A stretch of 64,000 nucleotides of DNA from Maritimibacter alkaliphilus HTCC2654 (GTDB taxonomy: Bacteria; Pseudomonadota; Alphaproteobacteria; Rhodobacterales; Rhodobacteraceae). The position numbers were made by a program, and so were the translations under genes. Location: contig NZ_CH902578.1 in NCBI RefSeq assembly GCF_000152805.1, positions 3,171,029 through 3,235,028 of the forward strand, in the 5' to 3' direction. The notes beneath the pieces are model-generated. The model was not told the DNA's origin and searched no databases. It worked only from the letters and a program-made list of their open reading frames with translations. Each line of letters starts with the position of its first letter. The stretch's first letter is position 1. This document shows, in pieces, positions 45,227 to 53,859 of the stretch.

Positions 45227-45641
45227 TATTTTCCCCTTTTGGTTCCGACGTCAGGTCGGAGCCAGTACCGATACTAGGCGTCTTGATAGTAGGCAACTAT
45301 TTAATTTTATTGGACAATTTCGTACAAGTGGGTCGCTTTCGAGTGAGTATCCTGAGCGGCGTAGCGACGAAATGCCGATTGGCCTGAGGCGCATCCGGTT
45401 GCGGGCCGGGACCGTCTTGAGCGGGTGCTGTCGAGCACGATCAACCAAAAGGTTGAATATGCCCGGACGCACCAAACGGTCCGCCTGCGCGGGGACGCGC
45501 GCGCCATTTCGGATTCTCGGTATTAGAAAAATTCAACCATTACAGATGCTTAACTCCATTTCCCGCGAACCGTTCCGGCGTTGACTCCTCACGTCCCACG
45601 GATTAGCAATCCGGCAACTCTTCGAAGGGGGCAAATCCGAC
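45227..45641. other. 415-base region without a recognisable gene
   Basis: No open frame here has family-like motifs, a good ribosome site or the codon pattern of neighbouring genes. The left end (45285-45325) is AT-rich and could hold the promoter of lipoprotein C. The right end holds a candidate promoter for the atp genes. The middle may be remnant DNA. Confidence 0.5.
45581..45609 (+). promoter_or_regulatory. candidate promoter of the atp F0 operon
   Basis: TTGACT (45581-45586), a 17-base spacer and TAGCAA (45604-45609) lie about 33 bases before the atpI start. The -35 is near consensus, the -10 is weak. Inferred only. Confidence 0.4.
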
Positions 45642-45989
45642 TTGGCGAACCCGCTGGACGATCTTCCGAAAGACCGCCTGAAGGCGCTCGAGGACCGGAT
45701 CGCTTCGCGAAAGCCGAAGGCCGAGGACTGCCCCCACCAGAAGAAGGACTATGCGATGGCGAACCTCGCCTGGCGCATGGTGATCGAATTGGTGGCCGGT
45801 CTGGGGATCGGTTTCGGGATGGGATACGGGTTGGATTACCTGTTCGGCACTTTGCCCCTGTTCCTCGTCATATTCACGCTGCTCGGGCTGGCAGCCGGCA
45901 TCAAGACGATGCTGAACTCGGCCCGGGAGCTTGGGGAAAAACAAGCGGCCAAGGCCGCAGATGGTAAGGAAGACGCTCGTGGCGACTGA
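45642..45989 (+). CDS. atpI: F0F1 ATP synthase accessory protein AtpI
   Basis: A 115-residue inner-membrane protein that assists assembly of the c-ring. Two helices (about 43-63 and 68-88) are separated by [11 protein letters not shown], as in alphaproteobacterial AtpI. The TTG start gives the expected acidic/charged N-terminus ([19 protein letters not shown]), with GAAGGGGG about 10 bases upstream. Its end overlaps the atpB start by 11 bases. It is the first gene of the operon. Confidence 0.88.
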   Translation: MANPLDDLPKDRLKALEDRIASRKPKAEDCPHQKKDYAMANLAWRMVIELVAGLGIGFGMGYGLDYLFGTLPLFLVIFTLLGLAAGIKTMLNSARELGEKQAAKAADGKEDARGD

Positions 45990-46740
45990 AGCACATGGTG
46001 AAGAAGGCGGCCTGGTATTCCACCCGCTGGACCAGTTCATCGTTAAACCGCTGTTCGGTGAGGCGGGTGACGCGGTTCATTGGTACACGATCACCAACGT
46101 GACCCTCTGGATGGCGCTGGCCGTCATCGCCATCGTCGCCCTGTTCGTCTTCGGCTCGCGCGGACGGGCCATCGTGCCGACCCGCACCCAGTCGATCGGC
46201 GAGATCCTTTACGGCTTCACCTACAAGATGGTCGAGGACGTGGCGGGCAAGGATGCGGTCAAGTTCTTCCCCTACATCATGACCCTGTTCATGTTCATCC
46301 TGTTCGCGAACTATCTTGGCCTTCTGCCGATGTCCTTCGCGACCACCTCGCATATCGCGGTGACCGCCGTGCTCGCGCTGGCCGTGTTCCTGACCGTGAC
46401 CATCGTCGGTTTCGTCAAGAACGGCGCCAAGTTCCTCGGTCTCTTCTGGGTCTCGTCCGCGCCGCTCGCCCTGCGCCCGATCCTCGCGATCATCGAGCTG
46501 ATCTCGTACTTCGTGCGCCCCGTCAGCCACTCCATTCGCCTGGGTGGCAACATCATGGCCGGCCATGCCGTCATGAAAGTGTTCGCGGGCTTCGCCGCCG
46601 TCGCGGCCATCTCGCCCTTCGCCGTGGTGTCGATCACCGCCATCTACGGGCTCGAAGTGCTCGTGGCCGGTGTTCAGGCCTACGTCTTCACGATCCTGAC
46701 CTGCGTCTACCTGCACGACGCGCTGCACCCGTCGCACTAA
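45979..46740 (+). CDS. atpB: F0F1 ATP synthase subunit a
   Basis: The stator half-channel subunit of F0 that passes protons to the c-ring, 253 residues with about five or six helices. The conserved proton-release arginine is in SIRLGGN (Arg187). The GTG start is preferred because AAGGA lies 8 bases upstream and it gives the usual short N-terminus; an upstream in-frame ATG lies inside atpI. It precedes atpE by 74 bases. Confidence 0.95.
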   Translation: MATEAHGEEGGLVFHPLDQFIVKPLFGEAGDAVHWYTITNVTLWMALAVIAIVALFVFGSRGRAIVPTRTQSIGEILYGFTYKMVEDVAGKDAVKFFPYIMTLFMFILFANYLGLLPMSFATTSHIAVTAVLALAVFLTVTIVGFVKNGAKFLGLFWVSSAPLALRPILAIIELISYFVRPVSHSIRLGGNIMAGHAVMKVFAGFAAVAAISPFAVVSITAIYGLEVLVAGVQAYVFTILTCVYLHDALHPSH

Positions 46741-46814
46741 TCCAAGGACAACGGGTGCTCAGGCCCGCTTAACCCAAGAATATCAACTCGAATTCCATCG
46801 TAAGGAGAAACATC

Positions 46815-47051
46815 ATGGAAGGCGATATCGCACAACTCGGTCAATTCATCGGCGCTGGTCTTGCTGGCATCGGTTCGGGCGCTGCCGCCATCGGCGTGGG
46901 CCACGTGGCTGGTAACTTCCTCGCCGGCGCTCTGCGCAACCCGTCGGCTGCCGGCGGCCAGACCGCCACGCTCTTCATCGGCATCGCCTTCGCGGAAGCT
47001 CTGGGGATCTTCTCGTTCCTCGTCGCGCTTCTGCTGATGTTCGCCGTCTGA
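46815..47051 (+). CDS. atpE: F0F1 ATP synthase subunit c
   Basis: A 78-residue proteolipid of the rotor ring, with two transmembrane helices joined by the polar loop ALRNPSAAG. The ion-carrying carboxylate is Glu61 in [13 protein letters not shown]. The surroundings show no sodium-binding pattern, so proton coupling is expected. AAGGAG lies 7 bases before the ATG. Flanking gaps of 74 and 80 bases allow separate translation at a high level, as c is needed in many copies. Confidence 0.97.
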   Translation: MEGDIAQLGQFIGAGLAGIGSGAAAIGVGHVAGNFLAGALRNPSAAGGQTATLFIGIAFAEALGIFSFLVALLLMFAV

Positions 47052-47131
47052 TCCTGCCGAACCATCCTTACGACCGGTGGGGTCGGCGCTAGCCGATCCC
47101 ACCGAAGTATTCAGGGTTCCAGGAGGACACG

Positions 47132-47683
47132 ATGGCAACTGAAACAGAAAACGGCGTAGCCGACGCGGCGCATGGCGCAGCCGAGGCCAGCGGTGCTGGT
47201 ATGCCGCAGCTCGAGTTCTCGACCTTCGGGAACCAGATCTTCTGGCTCGTCGTCGCGCTCGTCATCATCTTCTTCGTGCTCTCCAAGATCGCGCTGCCGC
47301 GCATCGCGGGGGTACTGGCCGAACGTCAGGGCACGATCACCAACGACCTCGCCGCAGCCGAAGAGCTGAAGCAAAAGGCCGTTGACGCCGAAGAGGCGTA
47401 CAAGAAAGCACTGGCCGACGCCCGTGCCGAGGCGAACAAGATCGTCGCCGACGCCAAGGCCGAAATCCAGTCGGACCTCGACGCCGCTCAGGCCAAGGCC
47501 GATGCGGAAATCGCCGCCAAGACCGCCGAGTCGGAGAAAGCCATCTCCGAAATCCGTGCGGGTGCGCTGGAAAGCGCGACCGAGGTGGCGAAGGACACGA
47601 CCAAGGAAATCCTCGCCGCGATGGGCTTTTCGGCAGATGCCAAGACCGTCGATGCTGCGGTTTCCGAACGGATCAAGGGGTAA
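47132..47683 (+). CDS. atpF': F0F1 ATP synthase subunit b'
   Basis: A peripheral-stalk subunit of 183 residues. One membrane helix ([20 protein letters not shown], about 32-51) is followed by a long Ala/Lys/Glu coiled coil. Alphaproteobacteria carry two different b subunits, b' and b; this is the one that lacks a signal-like N-terminus. It precedes atpF by four bases. Confidence 0.93.
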   Translation: MATETENGVADAAHGAAEASGAGMPQLEFSTFGNQIFWLVVALVIIFFVLSKIALPRIAGVLAERQGTITNDLAAAEELKQKAVDAEEAYKKALADARAEANKIVADAKAEIQSDLDAAQAKADAEIAAKTAESEKAISEIRAGALESATEVAKDTTKEILAAMGFSADAKTVDAAVSERIKG

Positions 47684-47687
47684 GGCC

Positions 47688-48245
47688 ATGAAGAAACTTC
47701 TGACCCTTCTCCCCCTCGTCGCCGCCACGCCCGCGCTGGCCGCGACCGGCCCGTTCATCTCGCTCGGCAACACCGATTTCATCGTGCTGCTGGCGTTCAT
47801 CCTGTTCGTTCTCGTGCTGGTCTACTTCAAAGTGCCCGGCATGATCGGCGGGATGCTCGACAAGCGGGCGGACACGATCAAGGCCGAACTCGAAGAAGCC
47901 CGCGCCCTGCGGGAAGAAGCGCAGACCATCCTCGCCTCCTATGAGCGCAAGCAGCAGGAAGTGAAGGATCAGGCCGCGCAGATCGTGGAACATGCCAAGA
48001 CGGAAGCCGCCGAGGCTGCCGAACAGGCGAAGATCCAGATCGCCGAGTCGATCAAGCGTCGCCTTGCCGGTGCGGAAGAGCAGATCAAGTCGGCCGAAGC
48101 CGCCGCAATCAAGGAAATCCGCGACACCGCCATCGCCGCCGCCATCGGCGCGTCGAAAGAGGTGATCGCCAAGAAGATGACCGCGACCGAGGCGAACAAG
48201 CTGATCGACGCCTCGATCGGCGAGGTCGAAGCCAAGCTTCACTGA
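47688..48245 (+). CDS. atpF: F0F1 ATP synthase subunit b
   Basis: Second stalk subunit, 185 residues. The N-terminus, MKKLLTLLPLVAATPALA, looks like a signal peptide before the membrane helix (FIVLLAFILFVLVLVYFKVP), a feature seen in related Rhodobacter subunits. A coiled coil follows to the end. It forms the b/b' pair with the preceding product. F1 genes are not in the window, in agreement with the split operons of this family. Confidence 0.94.
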   Translation: MKKLLTLLPLVAATPALAATGPFISLGNTDFIVLLAFILFVLVLVYFKVPGMIGGMLDKRADTIKAELEEARALREEAQTILASYERKQQEVKDQAAQIVEHAKTEAAEAAEQAKIQIAESIKRRLAGAEEQIKSAEAAAIKEIRDTAIAAAIGASKEVIAKKMTATEANKLIDASIGEVEAKLH

Positions 48246-48266
48246 GCTTCACACACGATTATTTGG

Positions 48267-48300
48267 AAAACCCGGGCCATTCGCCCGGGTTTTTCGTTTT
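48267..48300 (+). terminator. intrinsic terminator of the atp F0 operon
   Basis: An 11-bp stem (48267-48277 with 48283-48293) with a 5-base loop is followed by TTTTTCGTTTT. An A-run precedes the stem, so it can also end the convergent minus-strand transcript. This is the strongest terminator in the window. Confidence 0.93.
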
Positions 48301-48305
48301 CGGGC

Positions 48306-48632
48306 CTAGCGTTCGACGGGCGCGCGCGTATCGCCCCAGCCATCCACAAGGCAGCGCGCCCGAATGGTCAGGGCGCCATCCGGCACCTCCGACAGCGTGA
48401 GGCTGCGGGTAAAGGGCTGCTCGTCCACATGGGGATGCACCAGTTCCCGGATGCCCAGCGAGGTGCCGTCCGGCCCGAACACCTCCCATGCATCGGCATA
48501 GTGATCCCAGCCTTCGTCCGGGTGGCTCAGGGTCACGTTGACCGTCGTCCCCTCAAGCCACGCGCGTTCGATCACCGGCACGTCGGCCAGCGCGGGCAGG
48601 GGGATGAGGGCAAGGATCAGCGCGGTTTTCAT
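48306..48632 (-). CDS. small secreted protein of unknown function
   Basis: A 108-residue protein with a short signal peptide (MKTALILALIPLPALA). The rest is a small beta-rich domain (IERAWLEGTTVNVTLSHPDEGWDHYADAWEVF) with one Cys. The start is set by a TAATG one-base overlap with the DUF599 gene stop. No family recognised. Probably periplasmic and co-transcribed with its two membrane-protein neighbours. Confidence 0.8.
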   Translation of the reverse strand: MKTALILALIPLPALADVPVIERAWLEGTTVNVTLSHPDEGWDHYADAWEVFGPDGTSLGIRELVHPHVDEQPFTRSLTLSEVPDGALTIRARCLVDGWGDTRAPVER

Positions 48633-49333
48633 TATGGGTCCGGGGTCATCAGGGTCTTGCGGGAATTCGATGCGAACTCCCGCCGCCAGAGGACCACGAA
48701 GGTGATGACGGTTGCAATCAAGAGTGCGAGAGGTCCCAAAAGCCACGCCAGCGCGGCCATCGCGAAATAAACGGCTCTGAGACCCCGGTTGTAGCTGCGG
48801 GCCGCGTTGATGTTGATTTCGGCGGCCTTCTCGGCGCGCGGGTAGGCGTCGGGATCGTTGGGGTCGTTGGGCACGCTCGCCATGACGATGGCGTTGTAGC
48901 CGAACAGCCGGTGCGACCAGACGAAGGCCAGAAATCCGGCGGTCACGAAGAGCAGGACGAAGAGGATCTTGATCTCCCACACGATCTGTGGGGCTTGGGC
49001 GTCGATCAGATCTTCGGCCACATTTCCCAATCGCTCGGCATTGCCCAGAAGCGCGATGCCAGAGCCGATGGCGATCATGCAGGCCGAGGCGAAGAACGTC
49101 GTGCCCTGCCGAAGCGACGACAGCACCGAGGCATCGAAGATGCGCGGTTGGCGGGTCACGAACTGTTTCATCCAGTCATGACGATACTGGCGCATGACCC
49201 GGCCCATCGAGGGGCGGTGATCCGGCGAATGTTCGATCAGCCAGCGGATGCCGATCCAGGCCATGAGGAGTGACGCCACGGCCACGCCGTCGAGCCATGA
49301 AAACGCGGCGAGAACCTCGGCCACCGTTCCCAT
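48632..49333 (-). CDS. DUF599 membrane protein
   Basis: A 233-residue inner-membrane protein of the DUF599 family, with helices near 15-30, 75-100, 118-140 and 195-220. Typical features are RQYRHDWMKQFVTRQPRIFDA and the AARSYNRGLRAVYFAMAALAW segment. Function is unknown. It follows the HemJ/CopD-like gene by three bases and overlaps the secreted-protein gene by one base, forming a three-gene unit that converges on the atp terminator. Confidence 0.88.
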   Translation of the reverse strand: MGTVAEVLAAFSWLDGVAVASLLMAWIGIRWLIEHSPDHRPSMGRVMRQYRHDWMKQFVTRQPRIFDASVLSSLRQGTTFFASACMIAIGSGIALLGNAERLGNVAEDLIDAQAPQIVWEIKILFVLLFVTAGFLAFVWSHRLFGYNAIVMASVPNDPNDPDAYPRAEKAAEININAARSYNRGLRAVYFAMAALAWLLGPLALLIATVITFVVLWRREFASNSRKTLMTPDP

Positions 49334-49336
49334 CGG

Positions 49337-49747
49337 TCAGAACGGCTTGGCCACGACGGCCCAGAGGATCGCGATGACGACGAGGACCGAGAGTTCGTTG
49401 AAGATGCGCAGGTACTTGTCCGACTGCTCGAACGATCCACGCTGCGCCTTGATGACGAGCCGTCCGGTCCAGACGTAGTGAACCGCGAGCAGGGCGACGA
49501 GGCCGAGTTTCAGCCAGACCCAGCCGGGAAACCCCTGATCCCATGCCATCCACAGCCCGGTGATCGCCGCGATCACGCCGAGCCCGGCGGAAAAGCGGTA
49601 CAGGCGGAAGGTCAGGTCACCGATCGGCCCCTGTGCCGTGTGACGATCCCAGTCGCGCTTCCAGTAGATAATCGCGCGGGGGACGGCGAAAATCGACGTC
49701 ATCCAGCCCATGACGCAAAGGATATGTATGATCTTGACCCAAGCCAT
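49337..49747 (-). CDS. HemJ/CopD-like integral membrane protein
   Basis: A 136-residue protein with four helices. The opening WVKIIHILCVMGWMTSIFAVPRA has the His and Trp positions of HemJ (protoporphyrinogen oxidase) and CopD-like proteins. RLYRFSAGLGVIAA and WVWLKLGLVALLAVHY continue the pattern. It is shorter than most HemJ proteins at its C-terminus. Heme-biosynthesis function is possible but the context does not support it strongly. Confidence 0.8.
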   Translation of the reverse strand: MAWVKIIHILCVMGWMTSIFAVPRAIIYWKRDWDRHTAQGPIGDLTFRLYRFSAGLGVIAAITGLWMAWDQGFPGWVWLKLGLVALLAVHYVWTGRLVIKAQRGSFEQSDKYLRIFNELSVLVVIAILWAVVAKPF

Positions 49748-49848
49748 GATGCGAGATGACCCGACATCCGATGCGAGCGCAAGGGCGATACACGGGTTTG
49801 CGTCGGTGCCGTGCGGGCCGTATTACGTTCGGGACAGGGAGGTGCGCC

Positions 49849-51279
49849 ATGCAGATGCCAGAACCGCGCGAGGACATCCTCGCCCGAAAGGACCGGATCG
49901 TATCGCGCTTGCGCGAGGTGTTGCCCGCCGACGCCGTGATCGACGACGGGATCGAACTCAAGGCATATGAATGCGACGCCCTGTCGGCCTATCGCTGCCC
50001 GCCGATGTGCGCGGTCCTGCCCACCTCGACCGCCGAGGTGAGCGCGGTGATGAAAATCTGCCATGCCGAGGGCGTTCCGGTGGTCCCGCGTGGCTCCGGC
50101 ACCTCGCTCGCCGGTGGGGCGCTGCCGACGGCGGACAGCGTGATCCTTGGGGTGGCGCGGCTGGCCGACGTGCTGGAGGTCGACTACGCCAATCGGTTCA
50201 TCCGGGTCGAGGCCGGGCGCACCAACCTGTCGGTCACGGGCGCGGTGGAGGCGGACGGATTCTTCTATGCCCCCGATCCGTCAAGCCAGCTCGCCTGCGC
50301 GATTGCGGGCAATATCGCGATGAATTCCGGCGGGGCGCATTGCCTGAAATACGGGGTCACGACCAACAACCTGATGGGCGTCAAGATGGTCATGGCCGAT
50401 GGTGAAGTGATCGAGATCGGCGGCGCGCATCTGGACGCGGGCGGGCTGGACCTTTTGGGTCTCGTCTGTGGCTCCGAGGGCCAGTTGGGCGTCGTGACCG
50501 AGGCGACGCTGCGTATTCTCGCCAAGCCGGAAGGGGCGCGGCCCGTGCTGATCGGTTTCGACTCGAATGTCGTCGCCGGGGCCTGCGTGTCGGACATCAT
50601 CAAGACGGGCATCGTGCCGGTCGCCATCGAATTCATGGACCGCCCCTGTATCGAAGCGACCGAGGCCTTCACCGGCGCGGGATATCCCGATTGCGAGGCG
50701 CTGCTCATCATCGAAGTCGAAGGCAGCGAGGCCGAGATCGACGACCAGCTGTCCCGCATCATCGCCATCGCCGAACGCCACGACCCGGTGGAGGTGCGCC
50801 AGTCGGCTTCGCCCGAGCAGAGCGCGAAAATCTGGCTCGGGCGCAAGTCGGCCTTCGGCGCGATGGGGCAGATCAACGACTACATGTGCCTCGACGGGAC
50901 GATTCCGGTCAGCGAATTGCCGCATGTGCTGGGCCGGATCGGGGAGTTGTCGGATCAATACGGGCTGAAGGTCGGTAACGTGTTTCACGCGGGCGACGGC
51001 AACATGCATCCGCTGATCCTCTACAATGCCAACACCCCCGGCGAGCTTGAGAAATGCGAGGCGATGGGCGCGGATATCCTGAAGCTCTGTGTCGAGGTTG
51101 GCGGCTGCCTGACCGGCGAGCACGGGGTGGGGATCGAAAAGCGCGACCTGATGGGGGTGCAATACACACCCGAAGATCTGGACATGCAGATGGCGGTCAA
51201 GGACGTGTTCGATCCGGGGTGGATTCTGAACCCGGCCAAGGTGTTTCCGCTCGACGTGAGCGCGGCGCGGCGCGGATAG
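49849..51279 (+). CDS. glcD: glycolate oxidase FAD-linked subunit GlcD
   Basis: The main FAD subunit of glycolate oxidase, which oxidises glycolate to glyoxylate; 476 residues. The FAD-binding PCMH domain has VPVVPRGSGTSLAGGALP and IAMNSGGAHCLKYGVT, and the C-terminal region has NVFHAGDGNMHP and CLTGEHGVGIEKRD. The ATG at 49849 has AGGGAGG about 8 bases upstream; an earlier in-frame ATG would add a tail unlike the family. It starts glcDEF. No glcC-type regulator is adjacent. Confidence 0.95.
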   Translation: MQMPEPREDILARKDRIVSRLREVLPADAVIDDGIELKAYECDALSAYRCPPMCAVLPTSTAEVSAVMKICHAEGVPVVPRGSGTSLAGGALPTADSVILGVARLADVLEVDYANRFIRVEAGRTNLSVTGAVEADGFFYAPDPSSQLACAIAGNIAMNSGGAHCLKYGVTTNNLMGVKMVMADGEVIEIGGAHLDAGGLDLLGLVCGSEGQLGVVTEATLRILAKPEGARPVLIGFDSNVVAGACVSDIIKTGIVPVAIEFMDRPCIEATEAFTGAGYPDCEALLIIEVEGSEAEIDDQLSRIIAIAERHDPVEVRQSASPEQSAKIWLGRKSAFGAMGQINDYMCLDGTIPVSELPHVLGRIGELSDQYGLKVGNVFHAGDGNMHPLILYNANTPGELEKCEAMGADILKLCVEVGGCLTGEHGVGIEKRDLMGVQYTPEDLDMQMAVKDVFDPGWILNPAKVFPLDVSAARRG

Positions 51280-51313
51280 ATTTCGCCCGGGCTTGGGCCC
51301 GGTCGACCCGGTC

Positions 51314-51360
51314 GGGGGGCCAGCCCCCCGAACCCCCCGAGGTTTTTTGAAACAGAGAAG
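51314..51360 (+). repeat. dispersed intercistronic repeat, copy 1
   Basis: A G-run/C-run hairpin (GGGGGGCCAGCCCCCC), a second C-run and then GAGGTTTTTTGAAACAG followed by AGAAG, ending at the base before the glcE ATG. A second copy, inverted, lies at 59332-59380. The 22 bases at its 3' end are identical in both copies and supply the ribosome-binding purines of the next gene. Confidence 0.75.
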
Positions 51361-52488
51361 ATGATGCGGATCGAGAGTGAGACGGACCTCGCGGAGGCGG
51401 TGAAGGGGGCGAACGGGCCGCTCCGGATCAAGGGTGGCGGCACGCACGACGTGGGCGCGCCGGTCGTCGGCGAGGTTCTGGAGGTCGGGATCGTTGGCGT
51501 GACGCTCTATGAACCGGGGGCGTTAACGCTGGTGGTCGGGGCCGGAACGCCGCTGGCAGAGATCGAGGCGCTTCTGGAGGACGAGGGGCAGAGGTTGGCG
51601 TTCGAGCCGATGGATCATCGGGTGCTCTTGGGCACGTCAGGCGTGCCGACCATCGGCGGGGCGGTCGCGGCGAACGTGTCAGGGCCGCGGCGCATCCAGT
51701 CGGGCGCGGCGCGCGATTTCACGCTCGGCGCGCGGTTCGTCGATGGCGCCGGGCGCGTCGTGAAGAACGGCGGGCGGGTGATGAAGAACGTCACCGGCTA
51801 CGATCTGGTCAAGCTCATGGCCGGGTCGTGGGGCACGCTCGGGGTGTTGAGCGAAGTGAGCCTGAAGGTGCAGGCGCGGCCCGAAGTGCAAGCCTCGCTC
51901 GTGGCCGAGGGGCTTTCGCCCGCTCAGGCCGTGCGGAAACTGTCCGCCGCATTGGGATCGCCCTTCGACGTCACGGGGGCGGCGCATCTGGTGGGCGGGC
52001 GCACGCAGGTGCGGCTCGAAGGGCTGACGGGGGCGGTCGCTTACCGGACCAAAGCCTTGCAGGACGGACCGCTCGCCGGGTTCGAACTGGTCGAGGGGGC
52101 CGCGAGTGCGGCGCTCTGGGCCGAGGTGCGCGACGTGGCGCCCTTTGCCGGGACGGATGCGGCGGTGTGGAAAGTCAGCGTGAAGCCGGGGGATGCGCCG
52201 AGGCTTCTGGACGCTCTCGGCGCACGGGTGAGCGATGCGGTGCTGGACTGGGGCGGGGGGCTCATGTGGCTCGCCGTGCCGGACACGGGCGACTGCGGTG
52301 CCGAGGTGTTGCGGGGCGAGATCGCGAAGCTGGGCGGACATGCGACGCTGGTGCGCGCGCGTGCCGAGACACGGGCCGCCGTGCCGGTGTTCCAGCCGGA
52401 GCCTACGCCCATCGCGGCGCTGAACCGGCAGATCAAGGCGAAATTCGATCCGCGGGGCATTCTGAACCCCGGTTTGATGGGGGTGTAG
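51361..52488 (+). CDS. glcE: glycolate oxidase FAD-binding subunit GlcE
   Basis: The smaller FAD-binding subunit of glycolate oxidase, 375 residues. It has the family's LRIKGGGTHDVGAPV, LGTSGVPTIGGAVAANVSGPRR, and C-terminal IKAKFDPRGILNPGLM. Two adjacent ATGs begin the frame; the first directly follows a dispersed repeat. The next gene starts with TTG immediately after its stop, so GlcF is probably made by re-initiation. Confidence 0.94.
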   Translation: MMRIESETDLAEAVKGANGPLRIKGGGTHDVGAPVVGEVLEVGIVGVTLYEPGALTLVVGAGTPLAEIEALLEDEGQRLAFEPMDHRVLLGTSGVPTIGGAVAANVSGPRRIQSGAARDFTLGARFVDGAGRVVKNGGRVMKNVTGYDLVKLMAGSWGTLGVLSEVSLKVQARPEVQASLVAEGLSPAQAVRKLSAALGSPFDVTGAAHLVGGRTQVRLEGLTGAVAYRTKALQDGPLAGFELVEGAASAALWAEVRDVAPFAGTDAAVWKVSVKPGDAPRLLDALGARVSDAVLDWGGGLMWLAVPDTGDCGAEVLRGEIAKLGGHATLVRARAETRAAVPVFQPEPTPIAALNRQIKAKFDPRGILNPGLMGV

Positions 52489-53775
52489 TTGCAGACGTTT
52501 TTCTCGGATGAGCAACTGATCGACCCCGGCATCGCCCGGTCGAACGAAATCCTGCGCGCCTGTGTGCATTGCGGGTTCTGCACCGCGACATGTCCGACCT
52601 ATCAGGTGCTTGGCGACGAGTTGGACAGCCCGCGGGGGCGCATCTATCTCATCAAGGATATGTTGGAGAGTGGGCGGCCCGCAGATGAGAAGACGGTCAA
52701 GCACATCGACCGGTGTCTGTCCTGTCTGGCCTGCATGACGACCTGCCCGTCTGGCGTGCACTACATGCATCTGGTGGATCATGCGCGGGCGCATATCGAG
52801 AAGACCTACAAACGCCCCCTGATGGACCGGTTACTGCGCTGGACGCTGGCGCGTATCCTGCCCTATCCGGGGCGGTTCCGGCTGGCGCTGCTGGGTGCCA
52901 AGATCGGCAAGCCGTTTCGCGGGCTGATCCCGGATGCGCGGTTGCTTGCGATGCTGGCGATGGCACCCAAGCAGATCCCGCCGGTGAGCCGGAATGACGA
53001 TGCGCAAGTGTTTCCGGCGACGGGCCCGCGCCGGAAGCGGGTCGCGCTGATGACGGGCTGTGCGCAGCGGGCGCTTGATACGGACATTAACGACGCGACG
53101 ATCCGGCTGCTTCGGCGTATGGGCTGCGACGTTGTGGTGGCCAAGGGGCAGGGGTGCTGCGGGGCGCTCACCCACCACATGGGCAAGGAGGCCGAGGCGC
53201 ATGGGACGGCGGCCAAGAACATCCGCGCGTGGGTCGCCGAGATGGATGGCGAGGGGCTGGACGCGGTGGTCATCAATACGTCCGGCTGCGGGACGACCGT
53301 AAAGGATTACGGCCACATGTTCCGCACGACCGATATGGCGGCGGACGCGGCGCGGGTGTCTGCGATTGCGATGGACGTCTCGGAACTGCTCATGCAACTC
53401 GATCTGCCCGAGGGCACGCAAGACATGCGCGTGGCCTATCACGCGGCCTGTTCGCTTCAGCATGGCCAGCAGATCAAGACCTATCCCAAGGACCTGCTGA
53501 AACGCGCCGGGTTCGAGGTTGTTGAGCCTGCCGACAGTCACCTGTGCTGCGGCTCGGCGGGAACGTATAATCTGATGCAGCCGGAGATTTCCGCGCAACT
53601 CAAGGAGCGCAAAGTGCGCACGCTCATGGCCAAGGGGCCAGAGGTGATCGCGGCGGGCAACATCGGCTGCATGATCCAGATCGGGAGCGGCGCGGACGTG
53701 CCAGTGGTGCACACTGTCGAGCTTCTTGATTGGGCGACGGGCGGGCCGCGTCCGCGCAAGATGGCAACAGACTGA
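52489..53775 (+). CDS. glcF: glycolate oxidase iron-sulfur subunit GlcF
   Basis: Iron-sulfur subunit of 428 residues that carries electrons from GlcD/E to the respiratory chain. Two 4Fe-4S motifs, CVHCGFCTATCP (25-36) and CLSCLACMTTCP (76-87), are followed by CCG-type domains with GQGCCGAL, HAACSLQHGQ and CCGSAGTYN. The TTG start is supported by the typical N-terminus QTFFSDEQLIDPGIARSNEI and by lying directly after the glcE stop. Confidence 0.95.
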   Translation: MQTFFSDEQLIDPGIARSNEILRACVHCGFCTATCPTYQVLGDELDSPRGRIYLIKDMLESGRPADEKTVKHIDRCLSCLACMTTCPSGVHYMHLVDHARAHIEKTYKRPLMDRLLRWTLARILPYPGRFRLALLGAKIGKPFRGLIPDARLLAMLAMAPKQIPPVSRNDDAQVFPATGPRRKRVALMTGCAQRALDTDINDATIRLLRRMGCDVVVAKGQGCCGALTHHMGKEAEAHGTAAKNIRAWVAEMDGEGLDAVVINTSGCGTTVKDYGHMFRTTDMAADAARVSAIAMDVSELLMQLDLPEGTQDMRVAYHAACSLQHGQQIKTYPKDLLKRAGFEVVEPADSHLCCGSAGTYNLMQPEISAQLKERKVRTLMAKGPEVIAAGNIGCMIQIGSGADVPVVHTVELLDWATGGPRPRKMATD

Positions 53776-53823
53776 GGTGGGCCGCGCGCCGGGCCACATT
53801 TTCGCCCTAAACCCCCGGTAGCC

Positions 53824-53856
53824 CGAACCTCGACCCGAATTGCAGGCCGAGGTTCG
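53824..53856 (+). promoter_or_regulatory. hairpin covering the ribosome site of the secreted protease gene
   Basis: A perfect 9-bp stem, CGAACCTCG (53824-53832) with CGAGGTTCG (53848-53856), has a 15-base loop. The Shine-Dalgarno GAGG (53849-53852) is fully inside the stem and the ATG is 3 bases after it. Ribosome entry should depend on melting or a binding factor. Confidence 0.65.
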
Positions 53857-53859
53857 CCC

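Noticed and set aside
45251-45584. Short open frames on both strands in the 415-base gap
   Set aside because: Neither has a good ribosome site, recognisable motif or neighbour-like codon use.
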